Source: Candidatus Wallbacteria bacterium
GTDB lineage: Bacteria > Muiribacteriota > UBA6191 > JACPRK01
Direction: 5' to 3'
DNA length: 24,262 nucleotides
Assembly: GCA_016199905.1 (NCBI GenBank)
Contig: JACQFU010000467.1
Span: 1-24,262 of the forward strand
Shown piece by piece: positions 8,424 to 16,208 of this stretch. A program made the translations under genes and the position numbers. A model generated the notes under the pieces. The model searched no databases and was not told the origin of the DNA. It was given only the letters and a program-made list of their open reading frames with translations. Positions within the stretch are counted from its first letter, which is position 1. The number at the start of each line of letters is the position of its first letter.

Positions 8424-10082
8424 CTAGAACGGATACCCCAGCACGCGGCTGTTGCCCTCGTCGGCAACGAAGACGTCGGTGCCGGCGGTGGTGACCTTGC
8501 GAGGGTTCCTCAGGGCAAAGGCGTCGCGAGTGCCGTTGAGTCCGTTGTTGGAGTTGCCCGACGTGAAGTTGGGTTGTCCCAGGACGTCGCTGGCGGCCTG
8601 GCCCGTCGCCAGCGACGAGAGGCCCTGGAAGATGAGGACCCGGTCGCTGGTGTTTTCGCTCACGAAGAGTCGATCGAGGCCGAAAGTGACGAATCGTGGG
8701 GAATGAAAGCCGCTGCCGTTGGTGGTCGTCGAGCCGCCGCGGGGAGCTCCTGAAACGAAGTCTCTCTGCCCGATCGCGAGGTCGGCGGAAGCGCCTGTCA
8801 GCTTCCGAGACAACCCGTTGAAGATGAGGACCCGATTGTTGGACGAATCGGCCACAGCCAGTCGGTCGTTGAAGATCGCCACGCCGTGCGGCGTGACGAA
8901 CGTGGCGGCACCGGTGGTTGCGCCTCGGTTGGGCGCCGTGGAGGTGATATCGACCTGGCCGAGGACTCGATCGGGGAGCTTCCCCTCGAAGAGCCCCGGG
9001 AGGTTGTCCCACAGGAGGACTCGGTTATTGCCGCTGTCGGCGACGGCCAGCGTGCTGCCGGAGACGGCGACGTCGGTGGGACTGGAGAGCGGCACGGTGG
9101 GAGTGATCCCGGGACCGGCCGTGGGAGTGATCGGTCCGACCAGGATGATGTCGGCGGCCGCGCCGGCGGCAGGCAACACCGTGACGTCGTTGTAGATGAC
9201 GACCCGCTGATTGCCGGTGTCGGCGACGATCAGTCGTTTGCCCGAAAAGGTGATCCCAATCGGCCGGAAGAACTGCGACCGGGAGGTGCCCGACGTGACT
9301 AGCGTAGCGTCGGCCTGCCCGACCACTGTGGTGGCGACCGTGTCGTTCACCGAGCGGTAGAGCAGGACTCGGTTGTTTCCGGTATCGGCGACGGCGAGTC
9401 GAGTGCCGTCACTCGCGACGGCATTTGGCGTGGCAAGGGTGCTCGCCGACGCAGCGCCGCCGCGGTTGGTCTGTCCCGAGACGAAGTCGGCCTGGCCGAT
9501 GACGAGGTCGGCGGCGTGGCGGCTGCCGGCGGCATTCGGCGCATGAGTGCAGACGCCGTTGGCATCGGAGAGGAAGAGGCCGGCGGCGACGCCCTGGACG
9601 TTGACGACGGTGGTGACACCCGGCGTGAAGTCGAAGACGCAGTCGGTCGTGCCCAGCAATCCACCCACGCTGTCGAGCACGCTTACCGCGAGCATGTGGC
9701 GGCCGGCGCGGACACCCGTGAGGACGAGCTCCTGGACGTCCCTGGGGCGCACGGCCGCGAGGGTGTGGGAGAACGACGTTCCGGTGGCGCGGTTGAGACC
9801 GGCAAAGACATCCACCTGGATCTTGGCGATGGCAGCCGTGGCCAGAGCGGAGGCGCCGGCCGAGCGCGCGCCCGCGGTCGACGGGCCGCCCAGCTTGAAG
9901 ACCATCGCCATCGCCGGGCGGGTGTGGGCGGCCGCGTCCGGATCGGTGGCGACCGCGCATGCCGTGGCCAGCAGGGCCAGCGCCACGAGCGCGGCAGCCG
10001 CCGATAGACTCGGAAGATGTCTCGACTCGAACGATGCGCCGAGCCCATCGGACGTCTCAATAGCTGTAGGTGAGATTGGCAT
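8424..10082 (-). CDS. NHL-type beta-propeller lipoprotein
   Basis: This 552-residue protein has a hydrophobic leader ending in LLATAC (probable lipidated Cys42), then about 100 residues of beta-rich sequence. The rest is a propeller of NHL-like blades, each with a core such as VADTGNNRVLLY, VADTGNQRVVIY, VADSGNNRVLLW, VADSSNNRVLIF and VADEGNSRVLGYPF. The blades alternate with a second motif of the form VxGQxDxxSG. Propellers of this kind usually bind proteins or glycans. The ATG at 10082 lies inside the end of the outer-membrane gene (26-base overlap) and has no clear ribosome binding site. No other in-frame start precedes the leader, so translation probably depends on coupling. The unusually long stretch before the hydrophobic core is odd. 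Confidence 0.85.
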   Translation of the reverse strand: MPISPTAIETSDGLGASFESRHLPSLSAAAALVALALLATACAVATDPDAAAHTRPAMAMVFKLGGPSTAGARSAGASALATAAIAKIQVDVFAGLNRATGTSFSHTLAAVRPRDVQELVLTGVRAGRHMLAVSVLDSVGGLLGTTDCVFDFTPGVTTVVNVQGVAAGLFLSDANGVCTHAPNAAGSRHAADLVIGQADFVSGQTNRGGAASASTLATPNAVASDGTRLAVADTGNNRVLLYRSVNDTVATTVVGQADATLVTSGTSRSQFFRPIGITFSGKRLIVADTGNQRVVIYNDVTVLPAAGAAADIILVGPITPTAGPGITPTVPLSSPTDVAVSGSTLAVADSGNNRVLLWDNLPGLFEGKLPDRVLGQVDITSTAPNRGATTGAATFVTPHGVAIFNDRLAVADSSNNRVLIFNGLSRKLTGASADLAIGQRDFVSGAPRGGSTTTNGSGFHSPRFVTFGLDRLFVSENTSDRVLIFQGLSSLATGQAASDVLGQPNFTSGNSNNGLNGTRDAFALRNPRKVTTAGTDVFVADEGNSRVLGYPF

Positions 10083-11445
10083 ATAGAGCGCTGGCCGCGG
10101 TGCGCGTCGCGGACGGAAACGCGTCGCCCGGCTCGAATCGGCCGCCCTGGACGACGAACGTCAGATCGTGATGGGGCTTCCAGGAAAGCGACAGGTCGAG
10201 CTCCGAGCCGACGTCCCCGCTCGCCAGCGTCGCCCCGGGGGCCGAGATGACGCCTGCCGGGTCGGCCTTCCCGTAGAAGAAGAGATAGGCCGCCGCCTGG
10301 AGCACCTGGCGATCCTCGGAGTCCTCCAGGAACTTGTAGGTGCCCGCCAGGCGAGCGATCCCCAGGTTGGCCAGTCGCGGCGCCAAGGCCACTCCGGCCT
10401 CGAGCCGGCCAAACCCGATGAACGCCCGATCCGCGGTCCCGCCGGCGTTGCCCGCGGCGCTGGTGAACGCGCTGCCGCGATCGGCGTCGCCGCTGCCGAG
10501 GATGTACCCTATGGCGGCCGTGGGGTGGTGGCGGCGATCGGGGCGCCAGATGGCGTCGCCCTCGAGCACGTACGCTTCGATGTTGGAGCGGGCCGTCGCC
10601 GATCCCAGATCCGCGCTGTCGCCGCGTTCGACGATCGCCTCGGCATAGTAGGCGTAGTCGCCGGTCAGGGGACCCTCCGCTCCCAGCGCCGTGTAACTGG
10701 AGTTGTATCGGAGACCCTGTCCGGCCAGCGCCGCCGAGCTCCGGTCGTCCTGAAGGACCAGGTAGCCGAAGAGGCGATGGTCGCTCGTCGTCAGGTACGC
10801 CAGCTCCACTCCCGTGAAGTCGCGGCGCATCTTCCCGACGGCGGGATCCGGGTCGGTGGTCTTGGAAGGCGTGCGCCCCCAGAAGAGCCGCGAGGACCAC
10901 TGGCGATGATCGTAGCTCACGCGAACTGCGTCGAGCCGCTGGGCGAGCGCCAGGCCGCGCGCGAGGCTCACGTACTGCCGGCCTACTCGAAGGCTCCACT
11001 CACTCCCGGGCATATCCAGGTACCCCAGATCCAGGTCCAGTCCCTCCTCCCGGATCGTGGGTGCGGCAACTCCCGTGGCGAGGGTTGGAGAGACGTCCAG
11101 GTAGCGGGTCCGCAGGTAAAGCGTCCGGTCTCCTGCCAGATCCCACCGGCCCCAGAGCCGCTGGTCGAGGACGACGGCCGATTTGATCGCGTCCGGAAGA
11201 GTCGTGGCGGCGTTCTTGGAGTCGAAGGCGAGGACCGCGGCGGTCGACCAGAAGCCCCACTCGTGGTTGGTGAAGCGCTCGGGCGCTCGGCGCCACTCGG
11301 AGAAGAGCAGATCGTCGCGAGCCGCCGCCGGCGCCGTCAAGCGCTGCTCGATCGTCTGCGCCTGCAGCCCGGCCCCGAGCCGGCCGAGGAGGACTGCAGC
11401 CAGCAGCGCACGCCACAAGAATCGGGAGGTCGTCGCGGACATCAT
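10057..11445 (-). CDS. Outer-membrane beta-barrel protein (alginate-export/porin-like)
   Basis: This 462-residue protein has a signal peptide (MMSATTSRFLWRALLAAVLLGR, cleavage probably after LQA). The mature part has alternating polar/hydrophobic strands throughout, with aromatic girdle residues, and ends in the aromatic C terminus LTYSY expected of a BAM-inserted barrel. Phrases such as WSLRVGRQYVSLARGLALAQRLD and VRVSYDHRQWSSRLFWGR recall the alginate-export family of 18-stranded porins, but the family assignment is tentative. It would provide an outer-membrane channel for the exported neighbours or for a polysaccharide. Its start overlaps the FecR stop by ATGA (11442-11445), so the two are translationally coupled. 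Two consecutive ATG codons occur, and the first was chosen. Confidence 0.82.
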   Translation of the reverse strand: MMSATTSRFLWRALLAAVLLGRLGAGLQAQTIEQRLTAPAAARDDLLFSEWRRAPERFTNHEWGFWSTAAVLAFDSKNAATTLPDAIKSAVVLDQRLWGRWDLAGDRTLYLRTRYLDVSPTLATGVAAPTIREEGLDLDLGYLDMPGSEWSLRVGRQYVSLARGLALAQRLDAVRVSYDHRQWSSRLFWGRTPSKTTDPDPAVGKMRRDFTGVELAYLTTSDHRLFGYLVLQDDRSSAALAGQGLRYNSSYTALGAEGPLTGDYAYYAEAIVERGDSADLGSATARSNIEAYVLEGDAIWRPDRRHHPTAAIGYILGSGDADRGSAFTSAAGNAGGTADRAFIGFGRLEAGVALAPRLANLGIARLAGTYKFLEDSEDRQVLQAAAYLFFYGKADPAGVISAPGATLASGDVGSELDLSLSWKPHHDLTFVVQGGRFEPGDAFPSATRTAASALYANLTYSY

Positions 11446-12197
11446 GGGAGCTGAATCTGCAGGCGCAGCTTCGGCGACGGCTCCTCGAGAGGCGTCACGA
11501 GGTCGATCAGCGCATAAGGACTGAGCGGGTCGTTCAGCTCGGTGTCGCTGAGGCGGTGGTACTCGGTGGCGGAGCGGACCTCGTCGTCGTCGCGACCGCG
11601 AGCGGTGAGGTTGGCGACGGTCGATTGCTTGGCTACCTGATTGGGGCCGACGAGCTTCCGATCGCCTCCGACGCGCGCCCTCTGGCCTGCGGCCTGCTGC
11701 ACGCCACGGCCCGTAACCGACTGCGTGAAGCCAAAGCCCCGAAGGAACTGCACGTCGGTTCCGAACCCATCGGCGTACGCGACGAGTTGGTGCGTGCCGC
11801 GGATCCAGGCGGTGGCCGTGGGCGTGGCGACCGAGAAGCCGGTGCGGCCCGAGGCGCCCTGCGGCGAGAGCGTCTCTACCCGCCCGAGACGCAGGTAGAG
11901 CGCCAGGCGCGAGGCGTCGCCCGAAAGAAAGATGTCGTTCACTCGAACCTGCGACATCTCCAGCAGCTTCGCGTTGGTGCCGTCCGGAAACCCGATGGTG
12001 GCCTCGGAGTCGAAGTCCGTCGAGAGGAAGTCGCCGACTCGCAAGGTGTCTCCGACGCGGGCCGCGCGGAAGCCCGTGGCGTCCGCGGGCTTGCAGTTGA
12101 CGAGCCCCTTGAGCTCGGTGAGCTTGCCTGCCTGCTGGGCGCCTGCCGGAGCCCAGGCCAGCAGGAGGATCGCTGCGGCCAAGAACCGGAGTCTCAC
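11442..12197 (-). CDS. Exported FecR-domain protein
   Basis: This 251-residue protein has a clear signal peptide (VRLRFLAAAILLLAWAPAGA, then QQ). A FecR-type domain spans about residues 25-145: GDTLRVGDFLSTD, a strand with EATIGFPDGTNAKL, then GRVETLSPQGASGRTGFSVATPTATAWIRGT, which is the signature of the family. FecR domains sit in the periplasm and transmit or sense envelope signals. There is no transmembrane helix beyond the leader and no sigma/anti-sigma partner beside it. The start is taken as GTG at 12197 because it overlaps the preceding stop (GTGA) and begins the leader directly. An open frame runs 100 codons further upstream but is Arg/Pro-rich noise. The C-terminal 70 residues are charged and unassigned. 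Confidence 0.88.
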   Translation of the reverse strand: MRLRFLAAAILLLAWAPAGAQQAGKLTELKGLVNCKPADATGFRAARVGDTLRVGDFLSTDFDSEATIGFPDGTNAKLLEMSQVRVNDIFLSGDASRLALYLRLGRVETLSPQGASGRTGFSVATPTATAWIRGTHQLVAYADGFGTDVQFLRGFGFTQSVTGRGVQQAAGQRARVGGDRKLVGPNQVAKQSTVANLTARGRDDDEVRSATEYHRLSDTELNDPLSPYALIDLVTPLEEPSPKLRLQIQLP

Positions 12198-13093
12198 GGC
12201 GCTCGCCCCCAACGTTGCTGCGCCAGGCGGGCCCGCTGCATTACGGACAGTAGCTCGGCGCCGCTGACGGGGTAGTCCTCGCCGCCGGCGGGCACGACGC
12301 GGGCGAAGACGAGATCGTGATAGGCGGTGCGCTCGGTCATCCCGAAGACGCTGCCCGCCAGGCCTCCGTCGAGATGCAGCGCGCGGGCGAAGAGCAACGA
12401 CAGCAGTCCACGATTCAACCGCGCTCTCAGATGAAACGAGTCGCATGGGCCGACGACTCCTCGGCGCTCCAGCCGCGGGCCGGCGCCGTCGAGCCACTCC
12501 CGAAACGCAGCGTTGCCGGCCTCGCGAGGGGGACCCCAGCCGGAGGACGCTCCCGTGAAGCGCGCCACCACTCGGATCAGGTCCTCCACGCTCGCGATCC
12601 TCTTGCGCGTGAGCAGTTGCACGTAGTCCGTCCGAACAGGCCCTGAGTGGGATTCCGGCACCGGGGCGGTCACCCGCTCGCAGAGCGTCGAGATCTCGTC
12701 GTGCAACTCGCGCAGGCGGACCAGCTGCCGATCGAGCCGATCGGCAAGCTCCGGATGCCGCCGTTGCTGCAAGGCGATCCTATCCGACTCCGCTTGCCAG
12801 ATCGTCGAGGCCGTCTCGAGCCGGCGCGCCAGGGCACCCGCGATCCTCCGGCGCCCGCCGGGCTCCGTGGACCACTCGGAACACAGCGTCCGGACCTCCT
12901 CCAGGGTTCGCTCGAGCTTGGAGACGGCCGCCCCCGGAAGCAGCGGTGCCGGCCGCGCCGTTACGTTCCCCAGGCAGCTCCGCTCAGCCGCCGCAAGCAA
13001 GACGAGAGCGCACAGCGCCGATCGCACTGCCGGAGCCACCCGGCGTGCGAACTCCGCGCAAAGGCTGCCAGACGGCCCAATCCTTGGCATCAT
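12194..13093 (-). CDS. Exported coiled-coil protein of unknown function
   Basis: The 299-residue product is not recognised. A hydrophobic stretch (SALCALVLLAAAERSCLG) near residues 25-42 looks like a signal sequence with a long N-terminal region. Residues about 55-145 are charged and helical (KLERTLEEVRTLCSEW, DRLDRQLVRLRELHDEI), consistent with a coiled coil. The C-terminal half contains FREWLDGAGPRLERRGVVG and a run of hydrophobic helices without a known motif. The first of two ATG codons at 13093 has AGGCGG just upstream. The gene lies 75 bases after the FecR-like gene and is coupled to the FecR gene by GTGA, which implies a role in the same envelope apparatus. No enzymatic residues were seen. 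Confidence 0.75.
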   Translation of the reverse strand: MMPRIGPSGSLCAEFARRVAPAVRSALCALVLLAAAERSCLGNVTARPAPLLPGAAVSKLERTLEEVRTLCSEWSTEPGGRRRIAGALARRLETASTIWQAESDRIALQQRRHPELADRLDRQLVRLRELHDEISTLCERVTAPVPESHSGPVRTDYVQLLTRKRIASVEDLIRVVARFTGASSGWGPPREAGNAAFREWLDGAGPRLERRGVVGPCDSFHLRARLNRGLLSLLFARALHLDGGLAGSVFGMTERTAYHDLVFARVVPAGGEDYPVSGAELLSVMQRARLAQQRWGRAP

Positions 13094-13113
13094 GCCGCCT
13101 ATCGACCCGAAAC

Positions 13114-13142
13114 CGCCCGAAACTGAGGCGGCCTTTCGGGCG
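13114..13142 (-). promoter_or_regulatory. Strong intra-operon hairpin
   Basis: CGCCCGAAA (13114-13122) and TTTCGGGCG (13134-13142) form a perfect 9-bp stem with an 11-base loop in the 75-base gap between two operon genes. It ends about 20 bases before the ATG at 13093, and no T-run follows. It may be an attenuator, an RNA-processing site, or a structure tuning translation of the downstream gene. A second copy of CCCGAAA lies directly beside it. Confidence 0.45.
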
Positions 13143-13168
13143 TTCGGCGGCGGGCCGCCCGCGCCCGG

Positions 13169-14074
13169 CTACTTGGCCTGGCGCTTCTGCACGGACTCGG
13201 CGGCACGGCGGCACAGCTCGCCAAGCGCGCCGGCGCCGGCCTTCGAGGCCGCCTTGCGGTAAGCCTGAAGCGCCGCCCCGAGCAGTTCCTTCGATTCGAG
13301 GTAGGCCCCCACGGCCAGCAGGATGGCCGGCTCCGAAGCCGCCGCCCCGAGCTGTTTGCGCACGGCCGCAACGTCGCGCGCGGTGGAATCGAGCACGGCT
13401 CGCTCGGGAAGTTCGAAGAAGCCCTGGCTGACGCCGGCGGGCCGGGAATGGATCAGGGGAACGACTTCCCAGGTGTACATGCCGCCCGGGTTGAGGACAC
13501 CGGCGGGCACGCCGTACTCGCAGGTCTGGACCGTCCCGCTTGCGACGGTCTTGCCCTCGACGCTGCGCACCGTGACGAGGAAGGTCTTCGCCTCGTCGGA
13601 ACGGGCCCACTGCAATGTCGGCGCCTCCTCGACGATCGAGCCGATGGGGTAGAGCAGATCGGGGCCGCCCCCGCGCACGCGCCCCGGGGCGCTCTCCTTG
13701 AGACCGCCGGAGTCGGCCAGGCTCTTGAGACGGTTCCAGAGCGATTCGAGGAGGCTCGACCTGCCGGGCGCGGGCGCCGCGGAAGGCTTGGCCGGGACCG
13801 TGTACTGCGTGGGTCCCTGCAACTGGACCGGTTTGCCGTCCTCCAGCAAAAGCAGCGCCGAGGCTCCCTGATCCAGCTTGACGGTGGAGCCGGCGTCGAG
13901 CCCTTGGCCGGCCGCCAGGGCCGTGGCGGCCTTGCCTGCCGCCAGCGACACCGTGGCTGCGCCGCGGACGTCGAGCACGCGAACGGGCGGCGCCTCCTGC
14001 GCCCCCACGACCTGGCCGAGCCAGGCCGCGACCCACATTGCGGACACGAAAGAGTGATTCACTCGAAAGGTCAT
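13169..14074 (-). CDS. Exported FecR-like protein with C-terminal helical repeat
   Basis: This 301-residue protein has a signal peptide (MTFRVNHSFVSAMWVAAWLG, cleavage near VGA-QE). Residues about 30-90 resemble a FecR-type beta domain (DVRGAATVSLAAGKA, LDAGSTVKLDQGASALLLLEDG). A linker follows, then a second beta module (LQWARSDEAKTFLVTVRS, PGGMYTWEVVPL) and a C-terminal TPR-like helical pair (PAILLAVGAYLESKELLGAAL). The layout resembles small exported proteins found beside CHASE2 and CHAT genes in other bacteria, but this is a resemblance seen by eye only. Its ATG at 14074 overlaps the cyclase stop (ATGA), so production is coupled to the cyclase. A sensor-partner role in the periplasm is an inference. 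A much longer open frame upstream runs antiparallel through the cyclase frame and was not used. Confidence 0.82.
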   Translation of the reverse strand: MTFRVNHSFVSAMWVAAWLGQVVGAQEAPPVRVLDVRGAATVSLAAGKAATALAAGQGLDAGSTVKLDQGASALLLLEDGKPVQLQGPTQYTVPAKPSAAPAPGRSSLLESLWNRLKSLADSGGLKESAPGRVRGGGPDLLYPIGSIVEEAPTLQWARSDEAKTFLVTVRSVEGKTVASGTVQTCEYGVPAGVLNPGGMYTWEVVPLIHSRPAGVSQGFFELPERAVLDSTARDVAAVRKQLGAAASEPAILLAVGAYLESKELLGAALQAYRKAASKAGAGALGELCRRAAESVQKRQAK

Positions 14075-15894
14075 TCTCCCTTGCCTCCCGCTTCGCCCGC
14101 CACCGGCCCGGGGGCGGATCCATCCCAGAGTACGTCGAACAGTTCTATCTCCCCGCCGGTGCCGCGGATGGCCCGCTGGCCCACGGAACGGCAGCGGGCG
14201 CGCCAGGTTTCGTCGAGGGCGTCGTAGACCGAGCGGCTGATGAAGATCTGATCGCCGTCGGCCTGGGCCTCGACGCGGGCGGCGACGTTGACCAGGTTGC
14301 CGAACAGGTCGTTGGGGTCGGCGATTCCGGTCCCCGAGTTGAGGCCGATGCGGACGTGGATCTGCTCCTCGACGCGCTTGGCCCGGCCGTTGAGAGCGGC
14401 CAGCTCGCGCTGCATCGACGCGGCGGCCTCCACGGCATCGATCGGCCTCCGGAAGCTCGCCATGATGGCGTCGCCGATGGTCTTGATCACGTGGCCCGAG
14501 CGGCGTTCTATCAAGGGGAAGAGCAGCGCGTTGTGCCGCTCCACCATTTTGCGTCCCTCGCGATCGCCGTACTTGGTGAAGAAGGTCGTCGAGCCCTTGA
14601 TGTCGGTGAACATCACGGTTCGCTCCACCTCGTAGCTCCTCAGCTGGTCCTCGATCTCGGCCTGCACCCTGAGGAGATCGCCGATCGCGCCGCCCCTTTC
14701 GAGGTGGTCGCGAAGGAAGTCGAGGGCGTTGACCGTGCTGCCTCGCACGCTTCGCCTGGCGAGCATTGCCAGTACCGGCGCGGCGACCAACGCCGTCAAC
14801 GGATTGGCGGCCGGCAACGCCAGCGACTGCCCCGCAAACAACGCCGGCACCATGCAGCCAAAGTAGCCCGCCGCCAGGGCCGCCGACAGGAGCGGTCCGG
14901 CCCAAGCAGGCGCCCGCAGACCGACGGCGATCACCAGCAGCACCAGGACCGCCAGACATGCCTCGAGCAGCCAGCCCGGCAAGAGCGCGGGGGCGTCGCC
15001 GCGCAGAAGCGTGGCGACCATCTCGCCGTGGACGACGATTCCCGGCGTTTCGTTGGATGAGGCTGTCAACGGTGTGCGGAAGGTGTCTCCACCCGAGCCC
15101 GTCACGGCCCCGAGCAGCACGACCTTCTCGCTGAAGAGCGCGGCGTCGACGGTCGCAGGCAGCCCCAGCCAGTCTTCGAAAGCGAGCACTCCGGCTGCGT
15201 TCTCGCCGACGTCCTTGCCTGCCCGATAGACCGGCGCGGCCTCTCCGCCGTACCGGATCATGACCGCGCCGTCGACCATGCGGATGCGATGTCCGCCAAG
15301 CTCGATCGCATTCGAGTCCAGCTCTCGCGGCAGCCCGGCGGCGGGGACCCCCAGGTAATGCTGAGCCAGTTTCAGCCCCAGGGCCCAGACGACCTGATCG
15401 CCCTGGAAGCTCCGGAGCTGCGCGCGGCGGATGGCGCCGTCGGGATCGACCCGAAAGTGGGCGTTTCCAACTTCATAGGTGTCTCTATCCCCGAACACGC
15501 GTGCGGGCATCAGGAACTCGCCGTTCGCGCCCCGCTCCACGGCGATCACGACGCCGGGACAGGCAGCGAGCGCCTGCGCCAGCTCGACGCTCTCTTTTTC
15601 GTTGCGATAAGGATCGTCGGCAACCACTTCGTCCAGCGCGATGTCGAGACCGATGGCCCGCGCCCCGGCGGCGTGAACGCGCCGGATCGCCCGCCCGATA
15701 TCCGAGCGACGGCAGGGCCAGTGCTTCACCAGGACGTAGCGAACCCGATCGGTGTCTGCGGCCGGCAAGTGCGTGGCCAGCAGCGCGTCGTAGAGGGCCC
15801 GGTCGAGAGGAGACAACAGCCAGCTGGCCATCCATCCGAGCGCCAGGCTCGCTATCGCCAGACCGCCCAGGATCGCCGAGACGTTGCGCTTCAT
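14071..15894 (-). CDS. CHASE2-domain class III adenylate cyclase
   Basis: This 607-residue membrane protein has one transmembrane helix (about 7-27) and a periplasmic CHASE2 sensor domain (about 28-300, with RRVHAAGARAIGLDIALDE). Three transmembrane helices (about 306-380) and a cytoplasmic class III cyclase domain (about 425-600) follow. The catalytic set is complete: metal-binding Asp431 (FTDIKGST) and Asp475 (GDAIMA), ATP-selecting Lys471 and Asp529, and transition-state Asn536 and Arg540 (NVAAR). The Lys/Asp pair points to ATP, so cAMP is the expected product. ATG at 15894 was chosen because it has an AAAGGGA ribosome binding site and opens directly into the first membrane helix; the frame stays open 27 codons upstream without support. 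It heads the nine-gene series. No cAMP receptor is visible in the window. Confidence 0.95.
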   Translation of the reverse strand: MKRNVSAILGGLAIASLALGWMASWLLSPLDRALYDALLATHLPAADTDRVRYVLVKHWPCRRSDIGRAIRRVHAAGARAIGLDIALDEVVADDPYRNEKESVELAQALAACPGVVIAVERGANGEFLMPARVFGDRDTYEVGNAHFRVDPDGAIRRAQLRSFQGDQVVWALGLKLAQHYLGVPAAGLPRELDSNAIELGGHRIRMVDGAVMIRYGGEAAPVYRAGKDVGENAAGVLAFEDWLGLPATVDAALFSEKVVLLGAVTGSGGDTFRTPLTASSNETPGIVVHGEMVATLLRGDAPALLPGWLLEACLAVLVLLVIAVGLRAPAWAGPLLSAALAAGYFGCMVPALFAGQSLALPAANPLTALVAAPVLAMLARRSVRGSTVNALDFLRDHLERGGAIGDLLRVQAEIEDQLRSYEVERTVMFTDIKGSTTFFTKYGDREGRKMVERHNALLFPLIERRSGHVIKTIGDAIMASFRRPIDAVEAAASMQRELAALNGRAKRVEEQIHVRIGLNSGTGIADPNDLFGNLVNVAARVEAQADGDQIFISRSVYDALDETWRARCRSVGQRAIRGTGGEIELFDVLWDGSAPGPVAGEAGGKGE

Positions 15895-15947
15895 GCCCGT
15901 TTCCCTTTGCCCCCGGCTCCGCTCCGGCGGTGCAGGCGACCTGCGCC

Positions 15948-15975
15948 AGCATACACATCGCTGCTCGCGTTGCAA
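15948..15975 (-). promoter_or_regulatory. Possible promoter of the CHASE2-cyclase operon
   Basis: On the minus strand, TTGCAA (15970-15975) and TATGCT (15948-15953) are spaced by 16 bases, each matching four of six sigma-70 consensus positions. Transcription would begin about 47 bases before the cyclase ATG. The location fits a promoter separating the operon from pepA, but the match is modest. Confidence 0.35.
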
Positions 15976-16094
15976 AGAGCGCGAAGTGAGCCGCGATAGG
16001 GGAGAGAGGCAGCTCCCGACGTAACCCAGTCACGTGCACAGGGTCTGCCGGAAGCAATCCCATCCACTCTCCTCCCTCGCCGAGGCGTTGTCCG

Positions 16095-16157
16095 GACCGA
16101 TGGCCGGCGCCCCGGCGGCGTGGACGCGGCGGATCGCCCGGCCGATAGCCGAGCGGC
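16095..16157 (-). pseudogene. CHASE2 gene remnant
   Basis: These 63 bases match 15648-15710 inside the CHASE2-cyclase gene, in the same orientation, with six mismatches. On the minus strand the fragment reads AIGRAIRRVHAAGAPAIGPD, against DIGRAIRRVHAAGARAIGLD in the intact protein. Three of the differences are synonymous third-position changes, which suggests it once belonged to a coding paralogue. Weaker similarity continues for a few residues upstream, but the frame soon meets unrelated sequence and stops. There is no start codon or complete domain. The fragment sits between pepA and the cyclase, within a 314-base stretch (15895-16208) that otherwise holds only the probable operon promoter. 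Confidence 0.75.
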
Positions 16158-16208
16158 AAAGCGTACTCGCCACCAGGAACGGACCGACCCGGAAGCGTCC
16201 GAGATGCG

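Noticed and set aside
12198..12497. N-terminal 100-codon extension of the FecR gene
   Set aside because: Arg/Pro-rich noise lying within the preceding gene. The GTG at 12197 with its GTGA overlap begins a clear signal peptide.
14075..14959. Long upstream extension of the FecR-like gene frame
   Set aside because: It runs through the cyclase domain in another frame. The ATG at 14074 overlaps the cyclase stop and begins a signal peptide.
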